Assembly (NCBI RefSeq): GCF_000819685.1
Contig: NZ_CDBR01000099.1
Span: 1-64,000, forward strand
Length of the DNA stretch: 64,000 nt
From: Aeromonas allosaccharophila
Lineage (GTDB): Bacteria > Pseudomonadota > Gammaproteobacteria > Enterobacterales > Aeromonadaceae
Direction: 5' to 3'
Shown here: positions 18,941 through 27,892 of the stretch, in pieces
How positions within the stretch are numbered: position 1 is the first letter of the stretch
Layout of the letters: the number at the start of each line of letters is the position of its first letter
Notes under the pieces: generated by a model
The model's database searches: none
What the model was told of the DNA's origin: nothing
What the model saw: the letters and a program-made list of their open reading frames with translations, nothing else
Made by a program: the position numbers and the translations under genes

Positions 18941-20551
18941 ATGACTGTTCCACGCAATTCCCTTCGCCATTACGCCAGATCCAGCGCGAGCGTCCTGTTG
19001 ACCCTGCTGCTGGGCACCGCTTCTCACGCGGCGCTGGCCGCTGCCCAACCTGTGCCTGCCGAGCTCAAGCTCGCCATCGGAGCCGAACCCACCGAAGGGT
19101 TTGACCCTCTGCTTGGCTGGAGCCACGGCAGCTACCTGCTGCTGCACAGCCCATTGCTCAAACAAAACGCCGATCTCAGCTGGCAGAATGTGCTCACCCA
19201 AGCGGTGACCCCGAACAAGGATGGCAAGGGGTGGCTCATTACCCTCAAGCCCGACCTGAAATTCTCCAACGGCGCGCCGCTCACCGCCGAGGATGTGGCC
19301 TTTACCTACAACAGCGCAGCCAAGGGCGGCGGCAAGATCGACATGGGCAACTTTGTCTCGGCCAAGGTGCTCTCGCCCACCGAGGTGGCCATCACTCTTA
19401 GCGCCCCCCAGAGCACCTTCGTCAATGTGCTGGGATCCTTGGGGATAGTGTCGAAGCGGGATTACGACGCAAAAGCCTATGCCCAAAAGCCGGTCGGTGC
19501 CGGCCCTTACCGGCTGGTGAGCTTCTTGCCCGGTCAACAGTTGGTGGTGGAGGCGAACCCCTATTACGCCGGCGGCAACAACGATTTCAAACGGCTGGTC
19601 TTTGTCTTTATCGATGAAGAGAGCGCCTATGCCGCTGCCCAGAGCAGCCAGCTTGATGTGGTGCGCATTGCCCCGTCGCTGGCGCCAACCGTGCCTTCTT
19701 CCCTCAAGCTTTGGGTGCGGCCGAGCGTGGAGAACCGCGGCATCGTCTTTCCCATTCCGCCAGCGGGTGGCAAGGATGCCAAGGGTTATCCCATCGGCAA
19801 CGACGTGACCTCGGATGTGGCGGTGCGCCGCGCCATCAACTACGCCATCGACCGCAAGCTGCTGGCCGATCAACTGCTGGAAGGGCACGCCATCCCCGCC
19901 TACAGCGCGGTAGAAGGCCTGCCTTGGCTGAACAAAGCCACCGCCTTCAAGGATGGGGATGCGGCCCACGCCAATGCCCTGCTCGACGAGGCGGGTTGGA
20001 AGATGGGCAGTGACGGCATTCGCCACAAGGGCAATCTGCGCGCCGCCTTTACCCTCTGGTACACCAGTGGCGACAGCACCCGCCGGGATCTGGCGGAAGC
20101 GGTGCGGGCCATGCTCAAACCCATTGGCCTTGAGGTGAGCCTCAAGTCCGGCAGCTGGGAGCAGGTGGAGCGCGAGATGCACGCCAATCCGGTGCTGATG
20201 GGGTGGGGGAGTCTGGATCCCATGGAGCTCTATCACCACTACCAGAGCGGCTCCGGTGGCGTGGAGTTCTACAACCCGGGCTACTACAGCAACCCTGTGG
20301 TGGATGGCCACCTCAAGCAGGCGCTGGATGCCCCGAACTGGCAGGCGGCCGTGCCGTTCTGGCAACAGGTGGAGTGGGATGGCAAGAGCGGCGCCGGTGT
20401 GCAAGGGGATGCGGCATGGGCCTGGCTGCTCAATGTGCAGCACACCTATCTCGCCAACCGCTGCATCGACCTTGGCAAGGGAGCGCCAGAGATCCACGGT
20501 AGCTGGTCTTTGCTCAACAACCTGCAGGATTGGCGGTGGACGTGCCGTTAA
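18941..20551 (+). CDS. nikA: Nickel (peptide/nickel family) ABC transporter periplasmic binding protein
   Basis: The 536-residue protein has a Sec signal peptide (SVLLTLLLGTASHAALA) and the SBP_bac_5 fold of NikA/DppA-type receptors (motifs ELKLAIGAEPTEGFDPL, NGAPLTAEDVAFTYN, DVAVRRAINYAIDRKLLA). Start ATG 18941 follows AAGGATCCCC. It heads a five-gene transporter cluster directly after hybOABCDE, which strongly suggests nickel or a nickel-chelate as cargo. The fold alone cannot separate nickel from peptide binding. A GGGGCC/GGCCCC hairpin at 18845-18861 lies in the spacer and could tune readthrough from hyb. Confidence 0.85.
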   Translation: MTVPRNSLRHYARSSASVLLTLLLGTASHAALAAAQPVPAELKLAIGAEPTEGFDPLLGWSHGSYLLLHSPLLKQNADLSWQNVLTQAVTPNKDGKGWLITLKPDLKFSNGAPLTAEDVAFTYNSAAKGGGKIDMGNFVSAKVLSPTEVAITLSAPQSTFVNVLGSLGIVSKRDYDAKAYAQKPVGAGPYRLVSFLPGQQLVVEANPYYAGGNNDFKRLVFVFIDEESAYAAAQSSQLDVVRIAPSLAPTVPSSLKLWVRPSVENRGIVFPIPPAGGKDAKGYPIGNDVTSDVAVRRAINYAIDRKLLADQLLEGHAIPAYSAVEGLPWLNKATAFKDGDAAHANALLDEAGWKMGSDGIRHKGNLRAAFTLWYTSGDSTRRDLAEAVRAMLKPIGLEVSLKSGSWEQVEREMHANPVLMGWGSLDPMELYHHYQSGSGGVEFYNPGYYSNPVVDGHLKQALDAPNWQAAVPFWQQVEWDGKSGAGVQGDAAWAWLLNVQHTYLANRCIDLGKGAPEIHGSWSLLNNLQDWRWTCR

Positions 20552-21546
20552 GTTCGCCCTTTAGCTCTTCCGGTTACATTCTGGTAAAAGCCCTGCTGCG
20601 TCTGGCAGGGCTGCTCTGTCTGGTCTCTGTCGCCACCTTTGTGCTGCTGAGCTACTCCCCCATTGATCCCATCAAGGCCTATATCGGCAACGATCTGCTC
20701 CATGTGCCGCCCGAGCAGTACGCCCGCATCGCTGCCCGCTGGGGGCTGGATCAGCCGCTGTGGCTGCGCTACTGGCACTGGTTTACCCAAGTGCTGCAGG
20801 GGGATCTCGGCTACTCCATGCTCTACAACTCGCCTGTGGGTGAGGTAATAGGGCAGCGCTTTGCCGCCTCCTTCCTGTTGCTGGCGGGGGCCTGGCTGCT
20901 CTCCGGCTTTTTCGGCATCCTGCTGGGCCTCTGCGCCGGTCGCTATCTTAACCGCTGGCCCGATCGCTTTATCTGCCGCTTTGCCTATCTGCTCGCTTCC
21001 TTGCCCACCTTCTGGGTTGGCCTCTTGCTGCTCGCGCTGTTTGCGGTGCACTGGCCGCTGTTGCCGGTCTGCTGCGCCTGGACGCCGGAGCTCTCTGCCG
21101 ATGAGGCGGACTGGCTGATGCGATTGCGCCATCTGTTGCTGCCGGTGACCACGCTGGCGCTGCTCGGGGTGGGCAATATCGCCCTGCATACCCGGGGGCG
21201 GGTGGCCGAGGTGCTGGAGAGCGACTTTATCCGCTATGCCCGCGCCCAGGGGGATGGCGGCTGGCCCATGCTGCGCTTCCATGTGCTGCGCCACGCCTTG
21301 ACCCCGGCGCTCTGCCTGCAGTTTGCCTCGCTGGGTGAGCTGATTGGCGGGTCGCTGTTGGCCGAGAAGGTCTTCTCCTATCCGGGGCTTGGGCAGGCGA
21401 CCGTGGATGCGGGGCTGCGGGGGGATATCCCCTTGCTGATGGGAATCGTGCTCTTCTGCACCCTGCTGGTCTTTATTGGCAACACAGTGGCCAGTTTGCT
21501 GCTGGCGCGCATCAATCGGGGCTGGGAGGGTGAGCATGCTGTTTAA
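20536..21546 (+). CDS. nikB: Nickel ABC transporter permease NikB-like
   Basis: This inner-membrane permease has about six hydrophobic helices and the conserved cytoplasmic EAA-type loop (RYARAQGDGG ... RHALTPAL). It belongs to the DppB/NikB family and should pair with the next gene as the translocation channel. The GTG at 20536 has AGGA six nt upstream; TTG 20530 and GTG 20542 are alternatives. It overlaps the nikA end by 16 nt and nikC by 11 nt, so the genes are probably co-translated. Confidence 0.85.
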   Translation: MDVPLSSPFSSSGYILVKALLRLAGLLCLVSVATFVLLSYSPIDPIKAYIGNDLLHVPPEQYARIAARWGLDQPLWLRYWHWFTQVLQGDLGYSMLYNSPVGEVIGQRFAASFLLLAGAWLLSGFFGILLGLCAGRYLNRWPDRFICRFAYLLASLPTFWVGLLLLALFAVHWPLLPVCCAWTPELSADEADWLMRLRHLLLPVTTLALLGVGNIALHTRGRVAEVLESDFIRYARAQGDGGWPMLRFHVLRHALTPALCLQFASLGELIGGSLLAEKVFSYPGLGQATVDAGLRGDIPLLMGIVLFCTLLVFIGNTVASLLLARINRGWEGEHAV

Positions 21547-22351
21547 TCCGCTTCCTTCACTGCTGCGGCTGGGTTTTGCCCTGCTCGGATTGGCACTGCT
21601 GGCCGCCTACGGCTGGAGCTTGTCGGCTCAGGATGTACCGATGGATCTGCTGGCGCGCCAGCAGCCCCCCTCGCTGGCCCACTGGTTCGGCACCGATCAG
21701 ATGGGGCGGGATCTCTGGCTGCGGGCCTTTCAGGGCACCCTCACCAGTCTGGAGTTGGGTATCAGCACGGCGCTCTGTAGTGGCCTGCTGGCCATGGTGG
21801 CGGCAAGCGTGTCGCTCATTCATCCCAGATGCGATGTGGCGGTGCGAATGGTGATCGACGCCATGCTGGCGCTGCCCCATATGCTGCTGCTGATCCTGAT
21901 CTGCTTCACTGTGGGGGGCGGCATGCGCGGGGTGATCCTGGCGGTGGCGCTGACTCACTGGCCCAAGCTGGCGCTCATTCTCTGCGCAGAAGCGCGGCGG
22001 ATCGCCTGTAGTGACTATGTGGTGCTGGCCCGCTGTCAGGGGATGGGGGCGCTGCGTCGCTGGCGCACCCACCTGCTGCCGGGGCTCTTGCCCCAGTGGT
22101 TTATCGGCACCCTGCTGATGTTTCCCCATGCGGTTCTGCACAGCGCGGCCTTGAGCTTTCTCGGTTTTGGTCTGGCGGCCCACGAGGCTTCGCTGGGTCT
22201 GCTGCTGGCCGATGCCCTGCGTTATCTGGCCGGTGGCGGCTGGTGGCTGGCCCTTTTCCCCGGTCTGATGTTGCTGCTGCTGGTGTTGCTCTTTGATCAG
22301 GCTACCCGCGCCTTGCAACAGCTGCTGTGGCACAGGAGTGAACCATGCTGA
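21536..22351 (+). CDS. nikC: Nickel ABC transporter permease NikC-like
   Basis: The 271-residue second permease has the DppC/NikC features: an N-terminal helix, the FGTDQMGRDLWLRA motif, and a permease loop (DYVVLARCQGMGALRRW). Start ATG 21536 lies within the end of nikB after GGGAGGGTGAG. It overlaps nikD by 7 nt. With nikB it should form the membrane pore for the nickel-binding protein upstream. Confidence 0.87.
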   Translation: MLFNPLPSLLRLGFALLGLALLAAYGWSLSAQDVPMDLLARQQPPSLAHWFGTDQMGRDLWLRAFQGTLTSLELGISTALCSGLLAMVAASVSLIHPRCDVAVRMVIDAMLALPHMLLLILICFTVGGGMRGVILAVALTHWPKLALILCAEARRIACSDYVVLARCQGMGALRRWRTHLLPGLLPQWFIGTLLMFPHAVLHSAALSFLGFGLAAHEASLGLLLADALRYLAGGGWWLALFPGLMLLLLVLLFDQATRALQQLLWHRSEPC

Positions 22352-23136
22352 GTTTTGACCATGTGACCATAGAAGCGGCCCACTACTCCTGGCTGGGGCG
22401 ACGCAGCTGGCAGCCTTTACTGACCGATATCAGCCTGCAACTGGCACCGGGGGAGATAGTGGCGCTGGTGGGGGGGAGCGGCGAGGGCAAGAGCCTGCTG
22501 CTGCAAAGCGCTCTGACATTGCTGCCGGACAATCTGCGAATGCGCGGCAGCATCTCTCTCGATGGCACGCCTCTGTGCGATGCCAGCCGGGCCAGCCTGC
22601 GCGGCCACACCCTCTGCTATGTGCCACAGGGGGTAAGCGCCCTCAATCCGCTGCTGACGGTGGAGCGTCAGCTGGGACGTGCGGCACGTCTGTGCGGCCA
22701 GAATGGTTCTCGCGAGCGGCTCGTCGAGCAACTGCTGCGCTACCAGCTGCCCGCGACCACCCTGGACAGATTCCCACGCCAGCTCTCCGGCGGCATGGCC
22801 AAGCGCATTCTGGCCTGCACTGCGGCGCTTGGCGGCGCCCGCTACATTCTGGCGGACGAGATCACCGCCTGGCTCGACGAGGGGCTGGCCTGTCTGTTAC
22901 TCAGCCAGTTGCGTGAATTGGCTAATCAGGGCAGCGGTATCCTCTGGGTCACTCACGATCTGGCGCTGGCGGCCCGTTTTGCCGATCGCATCGTGGCGCT
23001 CCATCAGGGGCAGGTGAGCGATACCCTGAGCAGCCACCACTTGCAACAGGGGCAGGGGAGCGAGATGCTCCGTGCTCACTGGCAGGCGCTGCCGGAGTTC
23101 AACACGCTCTTTCCTGCTACGTCGGAGGTCTCCTGA
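22345..23136 (+). CDS. nikD: Nickel ABC transporter ATPase NikD-like
   Basis: The 263-residue ATPase has Walker A GGSGEGKS, Q-loop CYVPQG, signature LSGGMAKR, Walker B YILADE and an H-loop in WVTHD. It should power import with NikE. The C-terminal 19 residues (HWQALPEFNTLFPATSEVS) are echoed in the next 102 nt, see the separate entry. The gene stop overlaps the following ATG as TGATG. Confidence 0.88.
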   Translation: MLSFDHVTIEAAHYSWLGRRSWQPLLTDISLQLAPGEIVALVGGSGEGKSLLLQSALTLLPDNLRMRGSISLDGTPLCDASRASLRGHTLCYVPQGVSALNPLLTVERQLGRAARLCGQNGSRERLVEQLLRYQLPATTLDRFPRQLSGGMAKRILACTAALGGARYILADEITAWLDEGLACLLLSQLRELANQGSGILWVTHDLALAARFADRIVALHQGQVSDTLSSHHLQQGQGSEMLRAHWQALPEFNTLFPATSEVS

Positions 23137-23237
23137 TGATTGCTTCTCTGAGACAGGCTGTGTGTGGCGCGGCAGATATCCAGTGGCAGGTGCTGCCGGG
23201 GTTCAATTCGCTCTTCTCTGTGCCGGAGGTTTCCTGA
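23136..23237 (+). pseudogene. Duplicated 3' tail of nikD as a 33-codon ORF between nikD and nikE
   Basis: A short frame starts at ATG 23136, overlapping the nikD stop, and ends at TGA 23235-23237, overlapping the nikE ATG. Its last 18 residues read QWQVLPGFNSLFSVPEVS and closely match the last 19 of nikD. It looks like a tandem duplication of the gene end that kept the reading frame and both TGATG junctions, so translational coupling to nikE is preserved. It may be a mere spacer or a translated linker peptide. Confidence 0.7.
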
Positions 23238-23878
23238 TGTTTGAAGTACGGGATCTCACCATTGCTCAAGGGGAACGTCCTCTTTGGCAGAGGCTATCGT
23301 TGACGGTGAAAGCGGGCGAGCGGCTCGGTATCTCTGCGCCTAGCGGCCATGGTAAGACCACGCTGGGGCGGGTATTGGCGGGTTGGCAGCCTGTTCGGGG
23401 AAGCGGGGAAATACGGCTGGATGGGCAGCCTGTGCCTGCACAGGTCAAAGGTTATAACCCCATCCAGCTGGTGCCCCAGCATCCGGAACTGACCTTCAAT
23501 CCCTATCGCACCACCGGGCAGGCGCTGTGGGATGTGTGGCACCCCGATGACGCCATGCTGGCCCGCTTTATGGTCAAACCTGCGTGGCTCGGTCGTAAAC
23601 CCGGTCAGCTCTCCGGTGGCGAGCTGGCCCGCATCGCGCTGCTGCGCGCCCTCGATCCCCGCACTCGTCTGCTTGTTGCAGATGAGGTGACCGCCCAGCT
23701 GGATCCGCAAATCCAGCGCCAGCTCTGGCGGGAGTTGATGGTTGAGTGCGAGCAGTGCGGGCTTGGCATGGTGATATTCAGTCACCAGCAGGCATTATTG
23801 CGCCAGATCTGCCATCGGGTGCTGCGTTTTGGCGCGATGCAGCCCGAATCTGGGGAGCCGACCGAAAGCGCGGCCTGA
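23237..23878 (+). CDS. nikE: Nickel ABC transporter ATPase NikE-like
   Basis: The 213-residue second ATPase starts at ATG 23237 (MFEVRDLTIAQGERPL), after GGAGG. Walker A is SGHGKTT, signature LSGGELAR, Walker B LLVADE. It is about 50 residues shorter than E. coli NikE, mostly through a short helical domain and no C-terminal extension, but all catalytic motifs are present. It ends the hyb-nik run; a repeat-rich spacer and terminator follow. Confidence 0.86.
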   Translation: MFEVRDLTIAQGERPLWQRLSLTVKAGERLGISAPSGHGKTTLGRVLAGWQPVRGSGEIRLDGQPVPAQVKGYNPIQLVPQHPELTFNPYRTTGQALWDVWHPDDAMLARFMVKPAWLGRKPGQLSGGELARIALLRALDPRTRLLVADEVTAQLDPQIQRQLWRELMVECEQCGLGMVIFSHQQALLRQICHRVLRFGAMQPESGEPTESAA

Positions 23879-23882
23879 TAGT

Positions 23883-24125
23883 TAGTTCCCCTCATCCCCA
23901 GCCCTTCTCCCGCAAGGGGAGAAGGGAGCAGAAGGTGCCATCTCGCCAGGCTCAGGGGTTGTGAAACAAGGGCTTGCTGTTATGCTCGCAGGCTCTCTGG
24001 GGCGAATATTTCGAGCATATTTCTAGCATCCATGAATAGGTTCCCCTTTCCTTGTTGAGACAGGAGAGGAGTGCGGCATCCACGAATCGGTGCCCTCTCC
24101 CTGGGGAGAGGGTCAGGGTGAGGGG
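23883..24125. repeat. Dispersed palindromic repeats between nikE and hypB
   Basis: An inverted repeat at 23902-23926 (CCCTTCTCCC then GGGAGAAGGG-type arm) is embedded in CTCATCCCCAG..., and a second related palindrome lies at about 24090-24125 (CCCTCTCC, GGGGAGAGGG). The same family occurs in opposite orientation at 42.48-42.52 and 42.74-42.79 kb. These resemble short REP-like intergenic repeats common in GC-rich Gammaproteobacteria. No gene is present in the spacer. Confidence 0.6.
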
Positions 24126-24185
24126 GGCGAGTATGAAACGCTGGCCATTTTGGACAGATAGCACGGCGGGCAAGATTCGCAGATA

Positions 24186-24217
24186 AAAGAGAGGGAGGCA
24201 TCAGCCTCCCTCTCTTT
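24186..24217. terminator. Bidirectional terminator between nikE and hypB
   Basis: A perfect 14-bp stem (AAAGAGAGGGAGGC with GCCTCCCTCTCTTT) encloses the loop ATCA. Runs of A and T at the flanks allow termination of hyp transcripts on the minus strand and of nik transcripts on the plus strand. A very similar hairpin follows kup at 42.81 kb. Confidence 0.8.
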
Positions 24218-24253
24218 ATCTGCCGTTAGCAACGGCGTTTAACCGGTTCAGGT

Positions 24254-25363
24254 TCAGGCAGTGGCCAGCCAGTTAAGCCAGGCATCCATCCCTTCACCTG
24301 TGGTGGCGCTGACCTGGATCACCTGGATATAGGGGTTAACCCGTTTGGCGTTCTCGATGCAGCGGGCCACGTCAAAGCTGACGTAGGGCAGCAGATCAAT
24401 CTTGTTGATCACCATCAGCTGGGCGGCGGCAAACATGTCCGGGTATTTGAGGGGCTTCTCTTCCCCTTCGGTGACCGAGAGGATCGCTACCTTGTATTTC
24501 TCGCCGAGATCGAAGCTGGCGGGGCAGACCAGATTGCCCACGTTCTCGATAAAGAGGATGCCCCCTTCATTGGCAGGCAGCTGGTGGCAGGCGTCGTGGA
24601 CCATTTTGGCGTCCAGATGGCAGCCCTTGCCGGTGTTGATCTGCACGGCAGGCACGCCGGTGGCACGGATACGATCCGCATCGGCGCTGGTCTGCTGATC
24701 CCCCTCGATCACCGCGCAAGGGCGCTTGTCGGCCAGCTGGCGCAGGGTTTCGCACAGCAAGGTGGTCTTGCCTGAACCCGGGCTCGACACCAGATTCAGC
24801 ACCAACTGGGCCGCTTCGTCGAAGTGCTCGCGATTGTGGGCCGCCAAGGCATTGTTCTTGGCCAGCACATCCATCTCGATGGCGATCAGCTGACGCTGCC
24901 CCATGCCGGGCACCGACAATCCCGCTTCCCCTTTGCCGTAGTGCAGATCACCCTGCTGATGGTCATGGTCATGGTCATGGTCATGGTCATGGTCATGGCT
25001 ATGGTCATGCCCGTGATCATGAGAGTGGGGATGATCATGAGGATGGTCGTGGGGATGATCATGGTGGTGCTCATGCGGCTGATCATGCCCCTCGTGGCTC
25101 ATCGGTGCCCGTACCCCGTGGTAGTGATGATGAACATCACCCTGATGGTGATAGTGGTGGTGGATGATCAGGGTGCGCGGTGCGCTCTGCTCGTGGTCAT
25201 GGTGATGATGCGCCTCATGGGTATGATGGTGATCGTGCTGGTGGCCATGTTCATGGTGGTGATCATGAGCGTGTCTATGGTCGTGATCGTGGGAGTGGGC
25301 ATGGTCATGATCATCTTCATGGCCGGCGATCCGCGCCTGGCCGCATCCGCATACGCTACACAT
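24254..25363 (-). CDS. hypB: Hydrogenase nickel incorporation GTPase HypB with very long histidine-rich domain
   Basis: HypB uses GTP to deliver nickel with HypA to the hydrogenase large subunits. The 369-residue protein starts MCSVCGCG, the high-affinity N-terminal nickel motif. Residues about 15-137 carry more than 50 histidines in HD/HH runs, and a GTPase domain follows with P-loop SSPGSGKTT, switch and nickel ligands around [10 protein letters not shown] and NKIDLL. The histidine tract is far longer than in E. coli HypB and suggests nickel storage as in HypN-type proteins. It is the last gene of the minus-strand hyp operon, 1 nt after hypA. Confidence 0.95.
   Translation of the reverse strand: MCSVCGCGQARIAGHEDDHDHAHSHDHDHRHAHDHHHEHGHQHDHHHTHEAHHHHDHEQSAPRTLIIHHHYHHQGDVHHHYHGVRAPMSHEGHDQPHEHHHDHPHDHPHDHPHSHDHGHDHSHDHDHDHDHDHDHQQGDLHYGKGEAGLSVPGMGQRQLIAIEMDVLAKNNALAAHNREHFDEAAQLVLNLVSSPGSGKTTLLCETLRQLADKRPCAVIEGDQQTSADADRIRATGVPAVQINTGKGCHLDAKMVHDACHQLPANEGGILFIENVGNLVCPASFDLGEKYKVAILSVTEGEEKPLKYPDMFAAAQLMVINKIDLLPYVSFDVARCIENAKRVNPYIQVIQVSATTGEGMDAWLNWLATA
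24961..25008. repeat. Tandem GGTCAT hexamer repeat inside hypB
   Basis: Six perfect GGTCAT units (24961-24996) are followed by one variant and one more perfect unit. On the coding strand they encode Asp-His pairs. Being multiples of six bases, unit gains or losses would keep the frame and change only the length of the metal-binding tract. Confidence 0.85.
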
Positions 25364-25364
25364 A

Positions 25365-25706
25365 TCAACTTACCTCGATGTCGGTGATGCGCAGGCTATC
25401 GCCCTGCGCGACTCGTAATTTATATCCGCCACACCCGGGGCAGGCCTGCCCGCGCTCGGTGAGGGTGACCGTCTGGTTGCAGTCGTAACACCAGGCCTCT
25501 GCCGCCTGGTGTTGAAAGTGAAGTTGGGCCCCCTCGACGGCGGTGCCCTTGGCGGCGGCCTCGAAACAGAAGGCAATGGTGTCCGGGTCGACACAGGAGA
25601 AGCTGCCGACCTCGAGCCAGAGGGCGGTCACCTTGTTAAAGCCCCGCTGGGTGGCCTGTTCGGCCGCCAGATCGATGGCGGCCATGGCCAGAGACATTTC
25701 GTGCAT
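25365..25706 (-). CDS. hypA: Hydrogenase/urease nickel metallochaperone HypA
   Basis: The 113-residue protein starts MHEMSLAM, whose N-terminal Met-His-Glu provides nickel ligands. A zinc site is made by CYDC and CPGC pairs near 73-95. It partners with HypB in nickel delivery. Only this one HypA-type gene is seen, though E. coli uses HypA for hydrogenase-3 and HybF for hydrogenase-2, so it probably serves both here. A 66-nt gap separates it from hypE. Confidence 0.95.
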   Translation of the reverse strand: MHEMSLAMAAIDLAAEQATQRGFNKVTALWLEVGSFSCVDPDTIAFCFEAAAKGTAVEGAQLHFQHQAAEAWCYDCNQTVTLTERGQACPGCGGYKLRVAQGDSLRITDIEVS

Positions 25707-25772
25707 GGTGGCTCCTTAACCGATATGGGGAGGAGTGACTCCCCCCTGTCATTGGGTGAACGGCATGGCCGA

Positions 25773-26777
25773 TCAGCAGATCCGCGGCAGCAGTTCCCCC
25801 TGCGGCAGCTCCAGATAACGGCGACTGCCCCAGGGGTTATTGAGGATCACCTTGTGGCGCTCACTCGCCTGCACCACGCCGATCTGGCTGGCGGCGGGGT
25901 TGAATTGCCGCAAGATGCCCAGCGCGTCCTGCGCCTGTTCGGCAGGCAGGGCCAGCACCATGGTCCCCTCGTTGGCAAGATCATGGGGCTCGAAGCCGTA
26001 GAGTTCGCACAGGCCGCGCACCGGATCGCACACCGGAATGGCGGACTCCTCCAGCTCGATGGCCACTTCGGAGGCGGAGCTCCATTCATTCAGCACGGCG
26101 GCAAGGCCGCCGCGGGTGGCATCGCGCAGGGCGTGAGGGGTGATCCCCGCTTGCAGTAGCGCTTCTACCTGCGGCCAGAGGGTGGTGCAGTCGCTCTTGA
26201 GATCAGAGCCCAGTTGCAGGGCGTCTCGGGCCATCAGGATGCAGGCGCCGTGGCTGCCGATATCCCGCGACACCAGAATGGCGTCACCGGCCTTGAGGTT
26301 GCGCACCGAGATGCCCCGGCTCTGTTCGGGCAGGGGGAAAGTGCCGACCCCGCTGGTGTTGATAAAGATCTTGTCGGCCGCCCCCTTGGGCACCACCTTG
26401 GTGTCGCCGCAGACGATACGGGCACCGCTGTTGGCCAGCTCCGCGGCCATCGACTCGACGATGCGAGCGAGATCGGCGTAGGGGAACCCCTCCTCGATGA
26501 TAAAGCTGCAGCTCAGATACTCGGGCTTGGCCCCCATCATGGCGAGATCATTGACCGTGCCAGCGATGGCCAGCTTGCCGATATCACCCCCCTCGAAAAA
26601 GAGCGGCGAGACGGTAAAGCTGTCGGTGGTGAAAGCAACGGGGCCCTCTACCGGCAACAGAGCGGCATCTTCACCGCGCAACAGGATCTCGTTACCAAAG
26701 TGGCGAAAGAAGAGCTGGTTGATCAGCTGGTTCATCTCCACGCCGCCGCCGCCGTGGCTAAGTTGGATTTCTCTCAT
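25773..26777 (-). CDS. hypE: Hydrogenase maturation carbamoyl dehydratase HypE
   Basis: HypE converts the carbamoyl group placed by HypF on its C-terminal Cys to thiocyanate, the source of the cyanide ligands of the active-site iron. The 334-residue protein ends PRIC, the required terminal cysteine, and has the PurM-type ATP-binding fold (FTTDSFTVSPLFFEGGDIGKLA split across helices, NDLAMMGA). ATG 26777 overlaps the hypD stop as ATGA; the frame is open further upstream but that part overlaps hypD. Confidence 0.95.
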   Translation of the reverse strand: MREIQLSHGGGGVEMNQLINQLFFRHFGNEILLRGEDAALLPVEGPVAFTTDSFTVSPLFFEGGDIGKLAIAGTVNDLAMMGAKPEYLSCSFIIEEGFPYADLARIVESMAAELANSGARIVCGDTKVVPKGAADKIFINTSGVGTFPLPEQSRGISVRNLKAGDAILVSRDIGSHGACILMARDALQLGSDLKSDCTTLWPQVEALLQAGITPHALRDATRGGLAAVLNEWSSASEVAIELEESAIPVCDPVRGLCELYGFEPHDLANEGTMVLALPAEQAQDALGILRQFNPAASQIGVVQASERHKVILNNPWGSRRYLELPQGELLPRIC

Positions 26778-27892
26778 TGTTCCTGGATCCCCATATATCG
26801 GTAGTAGGCATTGCAGGCCCCCTCGGAGCTGACCATGCAGCTGCCCATGGGCTGGGTCGGGGTGCAGCCCCGGCCAAAGACTTTGCACTGGTTGGGCTTG
26901 GCCAAGCCGCGCAGGATATCGGCGCACTGGCACGCCTTGTGGTCATCGATGGGAGTCTGATCAAGCACGAAGTGACGCTCCGCATCGCGCTTGGCAAAGG
27001 CATCGCGCAGGCGCAGGGCGGAGGCGTTGATATCCCCCAGACCTCGCCAGCGAAAGTGATCGCGGGTCTCGAAAAAGCGCTCGACCAGCCGCTGGGCGGC
27101 TTTATTGCCGCTGGCAGTAACGGCGCGGGTGTACTGCACTTCCAGCGCGTAGCGACCTTCCACCTTCTGGCGCACCATCATCAAGAGCGCCTCCATCACA
27201 TCCACTGGCTCGAAGCCGCTCACCACCACTGGCACCTGATAGCGTTGGACTATGGGCAGGTAGATATCGGCGCCGGTGATGACGCTGACGTGGGAGGGGC
27301 CGATAAAAGCGTTCACCTTGGCAACGCCGTCGGCCATCACCGCATGAATGGCAGGGGGCACCAGCACATGGTTGATATGAAACAGCAGGTTCAGGGCCCC
27401 TTGCTCTTCAGCGGCAGCCAGCAAGGCGGCCGTCATGGGGGTGGATGTCTCGAACCCTATGGCGAAGAAGACCACGGTTTTCTCCGGATTCTCTTTGGCG
27501 ATACGCAGGGCATCGAGGGGGTCATAGACCGGACGGATATCGCTCCCCTTGGCCCGCTGCTGGGCCAGCGTGCCTTTGGAGCCCGGCACCCGGATCATGT
27601 CCCCCAGGGTGACCAGAATGACGTTCGGTTGGCGGGCCAGCTCGATGGCCTGATCGATGCGCTCTTTGGGCATGATGCAGACCGGGCAGCCGGGGCCGTG
27701 AACGAAATCTATGCTGGCTGGCAGCAGCTGGTGCAGGCCGTACTTCATGATGGTGTGGGTATGGCCGCCACACACCTCCATCACCCGCAGCGGTTCGGGC
27801 AGATCTTTGGCCAGTTCGGTGATCTGGGCGGCGAGGGCGCGGATCACCTCGGGCTGGCGAAAGCCCTGAAAGAGGTCATTCAAGGTCAGCAT
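26774..27892 (-). CDS. hypD: Hydrogenase maturation protein HypD
   Basis: The 372-residue iron-sulfur protein forms with HypC the scaffold on which Fe(CN)2CO is assembled. Conserved motifs include EVCGGHTHT, HGPGCPVC and a C-terminal cysteine set (CQCADILRG, CKVFGRGC) for the 4Fe-4S cluster. It overlaps hypC by 7 nt upstream and hypE by 4 nt downstream, so the whole set is translationally linked. Confidence 0.95.
   Translation of the reverse strand: MLTLNDLFQGFRQPEVIRALAAQITELAKDLPEPLRVMEVCGGHTHTIMKYGLHQLLPASIDFVHGPGCPVCIMPKERIDQAIELARQPNVILVTLGDMIRVPGSKGTLAQQRAKGSDIRPVYDPLDALRIAKENPEKTVVFFAIGFETSTPMTAALLAAAEEQGALNLLFHINHVLVPPAIHAVMADGVAKVNAFIGPSHVSVITGADIYLPIVQRYQVPVVVSGFEPVDVMEALLMMVRQKVEGRYALEVQYTRAVTASGNKAAQRLVERFFETRDHFRWRGLGDINASALRLRDAFAKRDAERHFVLDQTPIDDHKACQCADILRGLAKPNQCKVFGRGCTPTQPMGSCMVSSEGACNAYYRYMGIQEQ

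Noticed and set aside
24961..25008. Tandem repeat as a possible CRISPR or origin iteron
   Set aside because: The unit is 6 bp, without spacers, and lies inside the hypB coding sequence.
24824..25387. Plus-strand ORF of 187 codons rich in Met-Val over hypB
   Set aside because: It is the antisense of the HypB histidine tract; the CAT/ATG hexamer repeat creates the frame. HypB has full family motifs on the minus strand.
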